A stretch of 64,000 nucleotides of DNA from Alphaproteobacteria bacterium (GCA_026126215.1 JAHCJQ010000005.1:25302-89301); one strand, 5' to 3'; counted from the stretch's first letter, positions 8,780 to 17,425 are shown. The notes: generated by a model from the letters alone, not told the origin. Made by a program: numbers and translations.

Positions 8780-9648
8780 GCCTGGACGATCTTCCGACGC
8801 TGCCGCCGCTCATCCACGCGGAGGCGAAAGGCTATGCCGAGCGCGCCCTGGCTGCGACGCGCGAGGTGCAGTCAAGATCGCATGTTATGATCGATATCCA
8901 GTATGGTGACGATTACTGGCAGAAGCTCGATGTCTACCTGCCGGGTACGCCGGCATCCGCACCGCTGCCTTGTCTTGTATTCTTCCATGGTGGGGCCTGG
9001 ACCAACGGCACCAAGGAATGGATGGGGTTCATGGCGCCGCCGCTGCTTGCGCTGCCCGCCATCTTCGTCGCCGCGAACTATCGCCTGGCGCCGACAGTGA
9101 GGCATCCGCAACAGCTCGAAGACTGCCTAGCGGCGGTCTCCTGGGTGCATAGGAATCTCGCGCAGATCGGCGGCGATCCAAAGCGCCTTTTCGTTGGCGG
9201 ACACTCCGCCGGTGGCCATCTTGCCGCGCTGGCTGCGCTGCACGGGCCGCTGCGCGCGCGGACGGGACTGCCCGCAAACGCGATCCGTGGTTGCCTGCCG
9301 ATCTCGGGTTCCTACGACCTAAGGAACCGGCAGGCCGCGGCCGGCACCTCGGCGCGTCGCATCTACGAAATGGTCCTGGCAAGGGAGACCGACGACGAGG
9401 ATGCGAGCCCGATTGCTCATGTCGGGCCATCCGCGCCACCCTTCCTCCTGGCCTGGGGCGAGAAGGATTTCCCGCATCTTGTGCAGCAGGCCGCCGACAT
9501 GACGCGCGCCCTGGCCGATGCCGGCATCCCAGTCGAGACGCTGGAGATCGCCGATGCCGATCATTTTGCCGCGAGCGAGCGTTGCGGTCTCGCCAGTGCG
9601 ACCTGGACCAGCGCCGCGCTCGCATGGCTGTCGGGCACTCGCTTTTGA
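8776..9648 (+). CDS. Alpha/beta hydrolase (HGG-type, formamidase/esterase-like)
   Basis: The 290-residue product is an alpha/beta hydrolase with the oxyanion motif FFHGGAW, the nucleophile elbow GGHSAGGHLAALAAL (Ser in GHSAG), a likely acid Asp in the LLAWGEKDFPH region and His in DADHFAAS. This arrangement is shared with kynurenine formamidases and hormone-sensitive-lipase-like esterases. ATG 8776 is supported by the four-base overlap with the monooxygenase stop. In B6 degradation a ring-opening flavoenzyme is likewise followed by an alpha/beta hydrolase acting on the acetamido product. A deacylase role on the ring-opened amide is therefore a reasonable inference. Confidence 0.85.
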   Translation: MSLDDLPTLPPLIHAEAKGYAERALAATREVQSRSHVMIDIQYGDDYWQKLDVYLPGTPASAPLPCLVFFHGGAWTNGTKEWMGFMAPPLLALPAIFVAANYRLAPTVRHPQQLEDCLAAVSWVHRNLAQIGGDPKRLFVGGHSAGGHLAALAALHGPLRARTGLPANAIRGCLPISGSYDLRNRQAAAGTSARRIYEMVLARETDDEDASPIAHVGPSAPPFLLAWGEKDFPHLVQQAADMTRALADAGIPVETLEIADADHFAASERCGLASATWTSAALAWLSGTRF

Positions 9649-9652
9649 ATCT

Positions 9653-10192
9653 TCAGGCGCGAAACCGGTCCTGGACGTTGGCGAGAACAAGGTGCAGAAG
9701 TCCGACCAGGGCAGCCTGCTGCTGCTTCGACAGTCCCTTGACCGCGTGCCGGTAGTGGGCCATCGCGATCGGCAGGACCTGTTCGAGCATTGCCCTTCCG
9801 TGCCGCGTCATGTGCACCTCGACCACACGATTGTCATGGCGCGGGCTCCGGCGTTCCACAAGGCCATCCCGCACCATCTGGTCGATGACGCGGCTGAGCG
9901 TCGACTGCTCGATGATGGTGTGTTTGGAGAGATCGCCGATCCGGTTGCCGAGGCCGGCTTGCAGCACAGCGAGGACGCGCCATTGCGGCACTGACAGGCC
10001 CATCGCCCTGATCTGGGCGCGCAGGTCGGTGTTCATGCGATTGGCGATCTGGTTTACAAGGTACGGAAGAAAGTCGGAGAGCGGCAGTCCGGGTACCAGA
10101 ATGCCCGTTTCTTGGTCGCTCGCGGCGCCGCACATCCCGCCATCGTCTGTTCTTCTTGCGGCTGTTGCCGCCTGGCCACGACGAAGGTGCAT
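9653..10192 (-). CDS. MarR family transcriptional regulator (distal copy)
   Basis: A 179-residue winged-helix regulator. The MarR core spans about residues 40-170: LSVPQWRVLAVLQAG, GDLSKHTIIEQSTLSRVIDQMVRDGLVERR as recognition helix and wing, then DNRVVEVHMTRHGRAMLEQV. GGGGA stands seven bases before the start at 10192, which supports that ATG, although ATG 10135 is possible. The gene follows the second marR by 3 bp and converges on the hydrolase gene with a 4-bp gap. As the last gene behind the TRAP binding protein it probably takes part in autoregulation through the dyad at 12032. Confidence 0.87.
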   Translation of the reverse strand: MHLRRGQAATAARRTDDGGMCGAASDQETGILVPGLPLSDFLPYLVNQIANRMNTDLRAQIRAMGLSVPQWRVLAVLQAGLGNRIGDLSKHTIIEQSTLSRVIDQMVRDGLVERRSPRHDNRVVEVHMTRHGRAMLEQVLPIAMAHYRHAVKGLSKQQQAALVGLLHLVLANVQDRFRA

Positions 10193-10195
10193 ACG

Positions 10196-10723
10196 CTATC
10201 CCCGCGACCCGCCGTTCCGAGAATTCGTGTCGAGCCAGGGATGACGTGGTGCCGTAACATGATCGAACATTCGCTGCAGCATGTCCTCCATGGCGCGTCG
10301 TTCGGTGGCGGAGAGAGCACTTACCGCATCGGCGACGATGGCTTGGGCATAGGGCCTCATCATCGCGAAGGTCGAGCGCCCTTCCTCCGTCAGCTTGACA
10401 TCGACGATACGGGCATTCCCCTTGCGCTTGCTGCGGGTGACAAAACCGCGTCGCTCGAGCTGGTCGACGATACGGCTGACGACGGACTGCTCGATCACCG
10501 TGTCGCGCGAAATCTCGCCAACGCTCGCCACCTCGCGCGCATCGAGCATTTGCATGATCCGGAACTGCTGCACGGTCACCTGGAGCGGTCGCAGATGCTC
10601 CAGCAGGCGAAGGTTGAGCACATTCATCAGCCGGCTGATGTAGTGCGGCAGATACCCCCGCATGACGGGCTGACTGGGGGTTCGGTCGATCCTTGGCGGT
10701 CTTGACCTGCTGCTGGCACTCAT
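10196..10723 (-). CDS. MarR family transcriptional regulator (proximal copy)
   Basis: The MarR domain reads LQVTVQQFRIMQMLDAREV, GEISRDTVIEQSVVSRIVDQLERRGFV with the recognition helix, and NARIVDVKLTEEGRSTFAMM. About 175 residues result from ATG 10723. Upstream in-frame starts (ATG 10780, TTG 10819) would give a longer, poorly conserved N-terminus, and no start has a strong ribosome site, so the start is uncertain. It resembles the next MarR in the helix (DTVIEQSVVSRIVDQ against HTIIEQSTLSRVIDQ). The two may come from duplication and may bind related or shared operators, possibly as separate sensors of two intermediates. Confidence 0.86.
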   Translation of the reverse strand: MSASSRSRPPRIDRTPSQPVMRGYLPHYISRLMNVLNLRLLEHLRPLQVTVQQFRIMQMLDAREVASVGEISRDTVIEQSVVSRIVDQLERRGFVTRSKRKGNARIVDVKLTEEGRSTFAMMRPYAQAIVADAVSALSATERRAMEDMLQRMFDHVTAPRHPWLDTNSRNGGSRG

Positions 10724-10851
10724 GCGTCTTCGCTCGAGGTATTGCCGAACGCGGCAAAGCAGGATGGCGGCATGCCGCATTTCCTCGTCTAGGTATAACG
10801 GAGCGCTGCCCGGTTGCAAGTCATTTGCGGCACGTTCCCATTGGTGGCGAT

Positions 10852-10883
10852 GCCCGGCGCCGGCAGGACCGCTGGCGCCGGGC
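10852..10883 (-). terminator. Perfect 10-bp GC-rich hairpin after the TRAP binding protein gene
   Basis: GCCCGGCGCC at 10852-10861 pairs perfectly with GGCGCCGGGC at 10874-10883, leaving a 12-base loop. It starts ten bases after the dctP-like stop codon on the minus strand. No T tract follows, so it is not a textbook intrinsic terminator. It could protect the 3' end of the abundant binding protein mRNA or reduce read-through into the marR genes downstream. Confidence 0.6.
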
Positions 10884-10892
10884 TACGGAGGA

Positions 10893-11936
10893 TCAGTTCA
10901 TCGGCTTGTGGCGGGCGGCTTCGGCACGCAGCATAGCGACGGCGGCCTTACCATCAACACCCTTCGCGGCCGCCTCGCGGATCCAGCCTTGCTCAACTCC
11001 GGAAAGCCGGGACTTGAGTTCGGCCATCATCGCCGGAGAAGCAGTGCTGATTTTCATGCCGCTATCCCGGAATTGCTCGTTCGCTATACGATCCTGATCA
11101 TCCCAGATGCGACCGGCTTCGCGCGCAAAGACTTCGCCCGACACGCTCCAGATCGCCTTCCGGTTCGCCTCGGAAAGCGCATTCCATTTGGCTTCGTTCA
11201 TAACCACGAAGAATGCGGCGTTAAACAAGCCGGCGGGAACCTTCACCTGATGCGCGAGGAACTTGTCCATGCGGAAGCTTCGGATCGAATCGGGTGGCAG
11301 AAAGGTTCCATCAACGATGCCACGCGAAAGCATCTCATAAGCCTCGGTCACCGGCGCGCCAATCGGGACCACGCCAAGCGCGGTCGCCACTTCCGTCGGC
11401 GTTCCTCCCGCGGCGCGCATCTTGAGGTTCTTCAGATCCTCAACGGTCGCGATCGGCTTCTTTGCAGTGAAGATCTGGAAAGGTCCGTTGTTGAACACCG
11501 TCAGTAGCTTGGTTCCCTTGTACTCTCCTGCCGATGCAAAGAACTTCTCATGCACCCGCCATTGCGCGACGGAGAGGGCTTCGGCGCTGTCCCCGAGGAA
11601 CGGCAGCTCCGCGACACGACTGAGGACGAAGCGGTCGGGCGTATAGGTCTGGTTGCCGGCAGTGATGTCGGCAATGCCGGTCGCCGCCAGATCGAACTGG
11701 CGGGGTGGTGCGCCCAGCGACGAGGCGGTGAATTCGATCTTGACCCGCCCCTCGGTCGCCTTTTCTACGCGCTCGGCCCATGGAGCCATGATGCGCGCAT
11801 GAAAATGATGGGTTGGCGGCACCCAGCGGTTGAAGCGCAAGACGATATCCTGCGCGTTGGCGCTCGCCGGCGCGATCCCGATCAATGCAACGAACGCGGC
11901 TATCGCCGCTCCCGCCAACGGAACTATCCTGCTCAT
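10893..11936 (-). CDS. TRAP transporter solute-binding protein (DctP family)
   Basis: The 347-residue protein starts with a Sec signal peptide (hydrophobic stretch at about residues 5-25, likely cleavage after ASANA) and would act in the periplasm. DctP features include VKIEFTASSLGAPPRQFDLAATG, then AAGGTPTEVATALGVVPIG with the conserved Arg that binds carboxylates nearby (LKMRAAGG), and FFVVMNEAKWNALSEANRKAI. It is the only TRAP binding protein in the window while two permease pairs exist. It is transcribed divergently from the dioxygenase gene, and both promoters share the region with the dyad at 12032. Confidence 0.92.
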   Translation of the reverse strand: MSRIVPLAGAAIAAFVALIGIAPASANAQDIVLRFNRWVPPTHHFHARIMAPWAERVEKATEGRVKIEFTASSLGAPPRQFDLAATGIADITAGNQTYTPDRFVLSRVAELPFLGDSAEALSVAQWRVHEKFFASAGEYKGTKLLTVFNNGPFQIFTAKKPIATVEDLKNLKMRAAGGTPTEVATALGVVPIGAPVTEAYEMLSRGIVDGTFLPPDSIRSFRMDKFLAHQVKVPAGLFNAAFFVVMNEAKWNALSEANRKAIWSVSGEVFAREAGRIWDDQDRIANEQFRDSGMKISTASPAMMAELKSRLSGVEQGWIREAAAKGVDGKAAVAMLRAEAARHKPMN

Positions 11937-12021
11937 GAGCTGTTTCCCCCTTATGCCTCGCTGTTAGAGAACGCGAATTCGATCGGCGTGACCGGCCGCC
12001 ACTGGTTCGCAGCGGAATTAT

Positions 12022-12050
12022 TTGCAACATCATATGTGATTGCATATTAT
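12022..12050 (+). promoter_or_regulatory. Sigma70-like promoter with embedded ATATG-N6-CATAT operator
   Basis: TTGCAA (12022-12027) and TATTAT (12045-12050) are 17 bp apart and give a good sigma70-type promoter for the dioxygenase gene. The perfect inverted repeat ATATG TGATTG CATAT (12032-12047) fills the spacer, a classic repressor position. The region also drives the divergent TRAP binding protein-marR-marR unit. A possible minus-strand -10 TATGAT lies at 12034-12029. The nearby MarR proteins are the obvious candidate binders, and the arrangement would give autoregulation. Confidence 0.65.
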
Positions 12051-12164
12051 GCCTGAAGACAGGATCGCGCAAGTGGCCTGCACCGCGCGAGCAAGTGAAG
12101 GTCCGCAGTGTATTGGCGGGGCTGCGATCCGGCGGAGCAGCGCAGGGGGAAGCGAAGCAGGATC

Positions 12165-13136
12165 ATGCCGATTGTTGCAGCGATAGCGATGACTCACACG
12201 CCGGGACTGGGTGATCGGCTCGACGCACCACCGGCCCAGCAGATGGCACGCCTCAATGCGGGCTTTGCCCAAGCGCGCGAGATCCTCGCGGAGGCGCGGC
12301 CGGATCTGGTGATTGGCTTCGTGAACGATCATTTCGACATGTACTGTCTCAACAACATGCCGACCTTCTCCATTTCAGTGGCGTCCGAACATTGGGGACC
12401 GCCAGCGAATGCGGAAGCGTGGCTGCGGATGAAGCGGCGGCGCCTGCCTGGTCACGAAGATTACGCGCTTGAAATTCATCGTACCGCAGTGCGCGCCGGC
12501 TACGACGTCTGCCGTTCGGGTCCGGCGGAACTGGTGCATAACGCGTTGATGCCTTTCAAGTTCCTGCGGCCCGAATGCGACCTGCCCCTGGTTCCGATTT
12601 TCACCAACTGTTTCGCGCCTCCGCTTCCCACATTCGCCCGCTGCTACGGCCTTGGCGAGTTGGTCGGTGATGTCATCGGGCGTCGACCGGAGCGAGTGGC
12701 GCTCATAGCGTCCGGTGGCATTTCCCACTGGCCGCCCTTCGCGAAGGAAGATGGGATTCACGACGAACTCGACCGGCGCATGCTGCGTATCCAGAGGCTT
12801 GGGCCGATCGGGCGCGAACGCGATCCAGAAGTACGGAAGTTGATCCACCAGCGCGAGCGGGAAATGGCCGCGTCGGGTCGTGAACTCATTAATGTTGAGT
12901 GGGACAGAGAACTGCTTGCGGCGTTCGAGCGGGGTGACAAGGCCTTTCTCACTGGCCTGACATACGACGAGATCGAGCGCGATGGTGGTAATGGCGGCCA
13001 TGAGATGGCGATGTGGGTGATGATGATGGGCGCGCTGGGCGGGCGTCCGGGGCGGACTCTGGTTTACGAGCCGGTCCGGGAGTGGATGGGCGGTGTCGGG
13101 ATCCTGTCCTACGACAGGGTGCTGCCGATCACCTGA
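12165..13136 (+). CDS. Class III extradiol ring-cleavage dioxygenase (LigB fold, MhpB-like)
   Basis: The 323-residue product belongs to the iron(II) extradiol dioxygenases that open catechol-type rings next to a hydroxyl group. Candidate metal and acid/base residues are His in AMTHTPGLG, His in FVNDHFDMY and His in ASGGISHWPPF. The segments LVPIFTNCFAPPLPTFARCYGLGE and INVEWDREL match what I know of MhpB (2,3-dihydroxyphenylpropionate dioxygenase). The start is ATG 12165, preceded by GCAGGA, not the longer frame from 12108. No mhpA, mhpC, mhpD or mhpE neighbours are present, so the substrate is probably different, perhaps a dihydroxylated heteroaromatic. Confidence 0.85.
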   Translation: MPIVAAIAMTHTPGLGDRLDAPPAQQMARLNAGFAQAREILAEARPDLVIGFVNDHFDMYCLNNMPTFSISVASEHWGPPANAEAWLRMKRRRLPGHEDYALEIHRTAVRAGYDVCRSGPAELVHNALMPFKFLRPECDLPLVPIFTNCFAPPLPTFARCYGLGELVGDVIGRRPERVALIASGGISHWPPFAKEDGIHDELDRRMLRIQRLGPIGRERDPEVRKLIHQREREMAASGRELINVEWDRELLAAFERGDKAFLTGLTYDEIERDGGNGGHEMAMWVMMMGALGGRPGRTLVYEPVREWMGGVGILSYDRVLPIT

Positions 13137-13153
13137 GGCCGCGGGCAGGATGG

Positions 13154-13191
13154 TTGACAGGGCGGAGAGTTCAGAATATGTAAATACATAT
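13154..13191 (+). promoter_or_regulatory. Promoter with consensus -35 and overlapping ATATG-N6-CATAT operator
   Basis: TTGACA (13154-13159) and TATGTA (13177-13182) are 17 bp apart, a strong sigma70-type promoter in the 79-bp gap before the PhyH-type gene. The perfect dyad ATATG TAAATA CATAT (13176-13191) covers the -10 box. It is the third member of the set at 5727 and 12032. The PhyH-monooxygenase-iorAB unit could therefore be controlled separately from, but in concert with, the dioxygenase gene. Confidence 0.65.
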
Positions 13192-13215
13192 GTAAAAGAA
13201 TATTAGGAGAAGGCC

Positions 13216-14070
13216 ATGTCCAGCACCACTGCCTGCCGCGTCGCTGAAGATGACATTGTCCGCTTTGAGACCGATGGCGTCGTCTGTCTTCGTAACGTCC
13301 TCGATGAGGGATGGATCGAGCAGCTCCGGGCGGCACTCGAGGAGGTGCTGGCGGCCCCGGGGCCGCAGGCGAAGACCTATGGCGGCGATGGGACTGGACG
13401 TTTCGGTTACGACACGTTCATGTGGACGCGCAACGAGGTCTTCTGGCGGTTGCAGGCCGAGTCTCCGATCCCGCGGATAACCGCCGGGATCATGCGCTCA
13501 AGCGTGTCCCATCTCATGGCAGACATCGCTTTTGTGAAGGAGCCCAATACGCCGAACACGACGCCCTGGCATCAGGATCAGCCTTATGGCTGGTATGACG
13601 GTCGGCAGGTCTGCTCCGTCTGGTTGCCGCTCGATCGTGTGACGCTGGCCAGCGGGGCGCTTGAGTATGTGGTGGGCTCGCATCTGAGCGGACACTGGTA
13701 CAGGCCGGTGGACTTCGCCGACGGAAAAGACCAGGACACGGACGAGTTCGTGCCGATGCCCGATATCGACGGTGAACGGCAGAAGTACAACATCATTCAT
13801 TTCGACATGGAACCGGGCGATCTGCTGATTCACGACCTGCTGGTTCTGCATGGATCGCCGGGCAACTCGATGGCGGATCGCCGCCGTCGGGCGATCGCCT
13901 TCCGCTACGCGGGCGACGATGCACGCTATGCGGTACGAAAAGTTGGACCAAAGCCGATCTGGGATCCGGGCATCGGCCATGGCGAGCGCTTCGGGTGCGA
14001 GCTGTTTCCGCAGGTCTGGCCGCACGCGCGCGTTCCGCGCTTTTGGGAGCGGCCGAGGGTGACGGCCTGA
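13216..14070 (+). CDS. Phytanoyl-CoA dioxygenase (PhyH) family 2-oxoglutarate/Fe(II) oxygenase
   Basis: PhyH-family enzymes hydroxylate small substrates using iron(II), oxygen and usually 2-oxoglutarate. The 284-residue product has the iron triad: TPWHQDQPYGWYDG (His-x-Asp) and a distal His in LLVLHGSPGN, with Arg in RRRRAIAFRY as the likely 2-oxoglutarate anchor. The N-terminus FETDGVVCLRNVLDE is also typical. TTAGGAGAAGG precedes ATG 13216. It leads a plus-strand unit with the second flavin monooxygenase and IorAB, with gaps of 19, 20 and 1 bp. An oxygenation step that prepares a ring or side chain is likely, but no substrate can be named. Confidence 0.88.
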   Translation: MSSTTACRVAEDDIVRFETDGVVCLRNVLDEGWIEQLRAALEEVLAAPGPQAKTYGGDGTGRFGYDTFMWTRNEVFWRLQAESPIPRITAGIMRSSVSHLMADIAFVKEPNTPNTTPWHQDQPYGWYDGRQVCSVWLPLDRVTLASGALEYVVGSHLSGHWYRPVDFADGKDQDTDEFVPMPDIDGERQKYNIIHFDMEPGDLLIHDLLVLHGSPGNSMADRRRRAIAFRYAGDDARYAVRKVGPKPIWDPGIGHGERFGCELFPQVWPHARVPRFWERPRVTA

Positions 14071-14089
14071 ACGAGGGAGGAGGCCGGCG

Positions 14090-15247
14090 GTGAGGGAGAA
14101 GCGGCATGCTGAGATCGTCGGCGCGGGCCTTGGCGGGCTGACGGCTGCGGCTGCGCTCTGCCAGAGGGGGTGGAGCGTACGTGTACATGAGCGCATGCCG
14201 GAGATGCGGATCGTCGGCTCGGGCCTGTCCATGTTCGAAAACTCCCTGCGGGTCATGCGGGCGCTCGGCGCGGAGGCGGATGCCTGCCGCGGCGCCCGGC
14301 AGGGTTTTGAACGAGAGACCCGCGATGCGCGGGGGCGTACCACGTCGCACCTGAAATACTCGACCCGCATGTTCGAGATCACCCGCCAGCAGGTGGTCGC
14401 GGCACTGGCGAAGGCGGCAGAGCGCTCCGGCGCGGAGATTGTTACCGGCTCCACTGTCGTCGAGGCGGACCCCAGCGGCGCAATTACGCTCGCGAAGGGA
14501 CGTGTCTGCCGCGCCGACCTCGTCGTCGCGGCGGATGGCGTTCATTCCCGCATCCGCGACCAGTTGCGTATCCCCTACCGGCAGCGCTGGCTTAAGGATG
14601 GCGCGATCCGGATCATGGTTCCGCGACTGCCGGAGGAGCTGTCAAGCCCGGATGCAAAGCGCAACGTGGAATACTGGTCAGGTTACCGCCGCATCCTGCT
14701 CGCGCCCTGCAGCGATGAGGATCTCTATGTGGCATTGACCACTCTCGATACGGACGAGGTTGGGAAACGCATTCCCATCGACAAGGTGGCCTGGCAGGCA
14801 GCATTTCCCGCGCTGCGCGACCTTATCGGGCGGCTTGACGGCGAAGCCCGCTGGGACCGGTTTCAGGTCATTAGCATGAAGCGATGGTCGAAAGGGCGCG
14901 TGGCGGTCATTGGCGATGCTGCGCATGCGATGGCACCCAACCTCGGTCAGGGTGGGGCCTGTGCGATGATGAATGCCCTGGGACTGGCGGTGACGCTGGA
15001 GCATGGCGCGGATGTCGAAACGGCGCTGGAGGAATGGGAGCGAAAGGAGCGGCCGCTTACCGATCACACACAGCGCTTCTCCAGCTTCTATAGTGAGCTG
15101 ACAGTCTGGCCGGAGTGGCTGCGTTCCCGCGTGTTCGCCCTGCTCGCGCGATCATCCTGGCTGCGCAGCCAGCATCAGCGCACCGCATTTCACATTCCCA
15201 GGGGGACCGAGGGATTTGACGCTCCCGGCGCCCTTCCCGCCGGCTGA
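14090..15247 (+). CDS. FAD-dependent aromatic monooxygenase, pyridine-oxygenase-like (paralogue)
   Basis: A second 385-residue group A flavin monooxygenase, clearly paralogous to the one at 7622. Both share VEYWSG, RRIL, PCS, LALTTLD-type and GDAAHA blocks. It has GAGLGG at residues 11-16, VAADGVHSRIRDQL near residue 147 and VIGDAAHAMAPNLGQGGAC near residue 275. The start is GTG 14090 with GAGGGAGGAGG upstream. One enzyme could act before and one after the other on the same ring, or each on a different isomer. The resemblance to pyridine ring-opening oxygenases is from memory of the family and should be tested by phylogeny. Confidence 0.87.
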   Translation: MREKRHAEIVGAGLGGLTAAAALCQRGWSVRVHERMPEMRIVGSGLSMFENSLRVMRALGAEADACRGARQGFERETRDARGRTTSHLKYSTRMFEITRQQVVAALAKAAERSGAEIVTGSTVVEADPSGAITLAKGRVCRADLVVAADGVHSRIRDQLRIPYRQRWLKDGAIRIMVPRLPEELSSPDAKRNVEYWSGYRRILLAPCSDEDLYVALTTLDTDEVGKRIPIDKVAWQAAFPALRDLIGRLDGEARWDRFQVISMKRWSKGRVAVIGDAAHAMAPNLGQGGACAMMNALGLAVTLEHGADVETALEEWERKERPLTDHTQRFSSFYSELTVWPEWLRSRVFALLARSSWLRSQHQRTAFHIPRGTEGFDAPGALPAG

Positions 15248-15267
15248 CCGGAATAGGGGAGGGTGCT

Positions 15268-17424
15268 TTGGCCGAACGATCTTTCGCCCGGGAGGTTGCC
15301 CAGCTCCGCTTGCGCGCCGGCGAGGAGTTCCGTGGCGAAGGAATCGTCGCTATCACCAAGGCGCTCCTGCAATGCGGCGTCGGCTATGTGGCCGGATATC
15401 AGGGCGCTCCGATATCGCACCTGATGGATGTACTCGCCGATGCGCGCGAGATTCTCGAAGAACTCGGGGTGCATTTTGAGTCGAGCGCGAGCGAGGCAGC
15501 GGCCGCCGCCACTTTGGCCGCCTCGGTCATGTATCCGATCCGAGGCGCGGTCGCCTGGAAGTCGACGGCGGGAACCAACGTTGCCGCCGACGCGCTTTCG
15601 AACCTGGCATCCAGTGGTGTCAACGGCGGTGCGCTGATCGTGGTCGGTGAGGATTATGGCGAGGGCTCGTCGATCATGCAGGAGCGAAGTCACGCGTTCG
15701 CCATGAAATCGCAGATCTGGCTGCTCGATCCCCGTCCAAACCTGCCGAGCATCGTATCGAGCGTCGAGGCGGGCTTCGAGCTTTCGGAGGCATCAGCCAC
15801 GCCGGTCATGCTTGAAGTGAGGATCAGGGCTTGTCACCTGCACGGCCGCTTCATCGCCAGGGACAACAGGCGGCCATCTTTCCCTCTCGCCGAGGCGCGT
15901 GCCAATCCGCAGCGCGATACCGGCCGGATCGTCCTTCCGCCAGCTTCCTTTGCCCATGAACAGGACAAGATCGCCCGGCGATGGCCGGCGGCGGTCAGGT
16001 TCATCCGGGAGCGGCAGCTGAACGAACATTTCCCGGTGAGCGGGGCGGAGGCCGGCATCATTCTTCAGGGCGGCATGTTCAATGGCGTGGTCCGCGCCCT
16101 GCAGGTTCTTGGCCTGGCCGATGGGCTGGGCCGTCCGCAGATTCCTCTGCTCGTGCTCAATGTCACCTATCCACTGGTCGAGGAGGAAATAACAGAGTTC
16201 TGCCGGGACAAGCGTGCGGTCCTGGTGGCGGAAGAGGGCCAGCCCAACTTCATCCAGCAGGCGATCCAGTCGGTGCTTGCACAGTCAGGGCTGTCCACGC
16301 GGGTGCATGGCAAGGATGTTCTGCCGATGGCCGGAGAGTATACGACATCGGTCCTTGTAGAGGGTATCAGGGGCTTTGTTGGTCGCGCCGTGCCGCCGCA
16401 CATGAGGCCAAATCTCCGCTCACCGCCCGATCCGGGGCCTGTCCTGGCTCAAGAGAGCGTGCGCGCGCTCGCCGATATAGTGCCGTCAAGACCACCGGGT
16501 TTCTGCACCGGCTGCCCGGAGCGGCCAATATTTGCGGCCATGAAACTCGTCGAGCGGGAGCTTGGCGCCCATCACGTGGCAGCCGATATCGGCTGCCACC
16601 TGTTTTCGATCCTGCCGCCGTTCAATATCGGCGCCACCACCATGGGTTACGGTCTGGGGCCGGCTTCCGCCTCTGCATTCGGTGCAAAGTCGGGAAGGCG
16701 CACGATCTCGATCATGGGTGACGGGGGTTTCTGGCATAACGGCCTTACCAGCAGCATCGGCAATGCCGTCTTCAACAAGTCCGATGGCGTCATTCTCATC
16801 GTCGACAACCACTATGCGGCGGCGACCGGTGGCCAGGATCTGCCATCCTCGCGCGCGGCCAGCCTCGCTCGTTCCACCAGGCATCCGATCGCTGAGGCGG
16901 TACGGGGCGTGGGTGTCGGCTGGGTCCGGGAGATCGATGACACCTACGACGTTTCACGGATGCGGGACACGCTTCGGGAGGCGCTAGGCACGAGCGAGGA
17001 CGGCCCGAAGGTCATCATCGCCTCTTCGGAGTGCATGCTGAACCGCCAGAGAAGGCTTGCGCCGGTGCGGCGCGAGGCGCTTGCCCGGGGCAGGCGGGTC
17101 GTGCAGGAGCGATTTGGCGTCGACGAGGATGTGTGCAATGGCGACCATGCCTGCGTCCGGCTGTCGGGCTGTCCATCACTATCCCTCAAGCCTTCATCGG
17201 ACCCGTTCAAGGAAGACCCGGTCGCCGCCATTGACCAGGACTGCGTTGGCTGTGGCAACTGCGGCGAAGTCGCCGATGCGGCAATTCTGTGTCCATCCTT
17301 CTACCGGCTGACGGCAATCCGTAACCCGGGGAGATGGGAGCGGCTGCGCGGATGGTTCCGCGCCTGCGTCATGGAACTTGTCTGGCGCGCCAGCCGCCGC
17401 CGCCCACACACCGGACCAGCCTGA
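15268..17424 (+). CDS. iorA: Indolepyruvate ferredoxin oxidoreductase alpha subunit
   Basis: IorA and IorB oxidatively decarboxylate aryl 2-oxoacids such as indolepyruvate to acyl-CoA, passing electrons to ferredoxin. The 718-residue subunit has the N-terminal pyrimidine-binding region (GYVAGYQGAPISHLMDVL), FCTGCPERPIF near residue 412, the thiamine diphosphate motif IMGDGGFWHNG to VDNHYAAATGGQ near residues 483-520, and a C-terminal ferredoxin-like domain near 620-680 with CNGDHACVRLSGCPS and CVGCGNCGEVADAAILCPS. The start is TTG 15268, with AGGGGAGGG upstream. It follows two oxygenase genes in the same unit, so it probably handles an aromatic 2-oxoacid in an aerobic pathway. Confidence 0.92.
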   Translation: MAERSFAREVAQLRLRAGEEFRGEGIVAITKALLQCGVGYVAGYQGAPISHLMDVLADAREILEELGVHFESSASEAAAAATLAASVMYPIRGAVAWKSTAGTNVAADALSNLASSGVNGGALIVVGEDYGEGSSIMQERSHAFAMKSQIWLLDPRPNLPSIVSSVEAGFELSEASATPVMLEVRIRACHLHGRFIARDNRRPSFPLAEARANPQRDTGRIVLPPASFAHEQDKIARRWPAAVRFIRERQLNEHFPVSGAEAGIILQGGMFNGVVRALQVLGLADGLGRPQIPLLVLNVTYPLVEEEITEFCRDKRAVLVAEEGQPNFIQQAIQSVLAQSGLSTRVHGKDVLPMAGEYTTSVLVEGIRGFVGRAVPPHMRPNLRSPPDPGPVLAQESVRALADIVPSRPPGFCTGCPERPIFAAMKLVERELGAHHVAADIGCHLFSILPPFNIGATTMGYGLGPASASAFGAKSGRRTISIMGDGGFWHNGLTSSIGNAVFNKSDGVILIVDNHYAAATGGQDLPSSRAASLARSTRHPIAEAVRGVGVGWVREIDDTYDVSRMRDTLREALGTSEDGPKVIIASSECMLNRQRRLAPVRREALARGRRVVQERFGVDEDVCNGDHACVRLSGCPSLSLKPSSDPFKEDPVAAIDQDCVGCGNCGEVADAAILCPSFYRLTAIRNPGRWERLRGWFRACVMELVWRASRRRPHTGPA

Positions 17425-17425
17425 G

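Noticed and set aside
39..15247. Direct assignment as a nicotinate (nic) or mhp cluster
   Set aside because: There is no NicAB-type hydroxylase, no NicX and no MhpA/C/D/E set. Only individual family similarities exist, so pathway names were not transferred.
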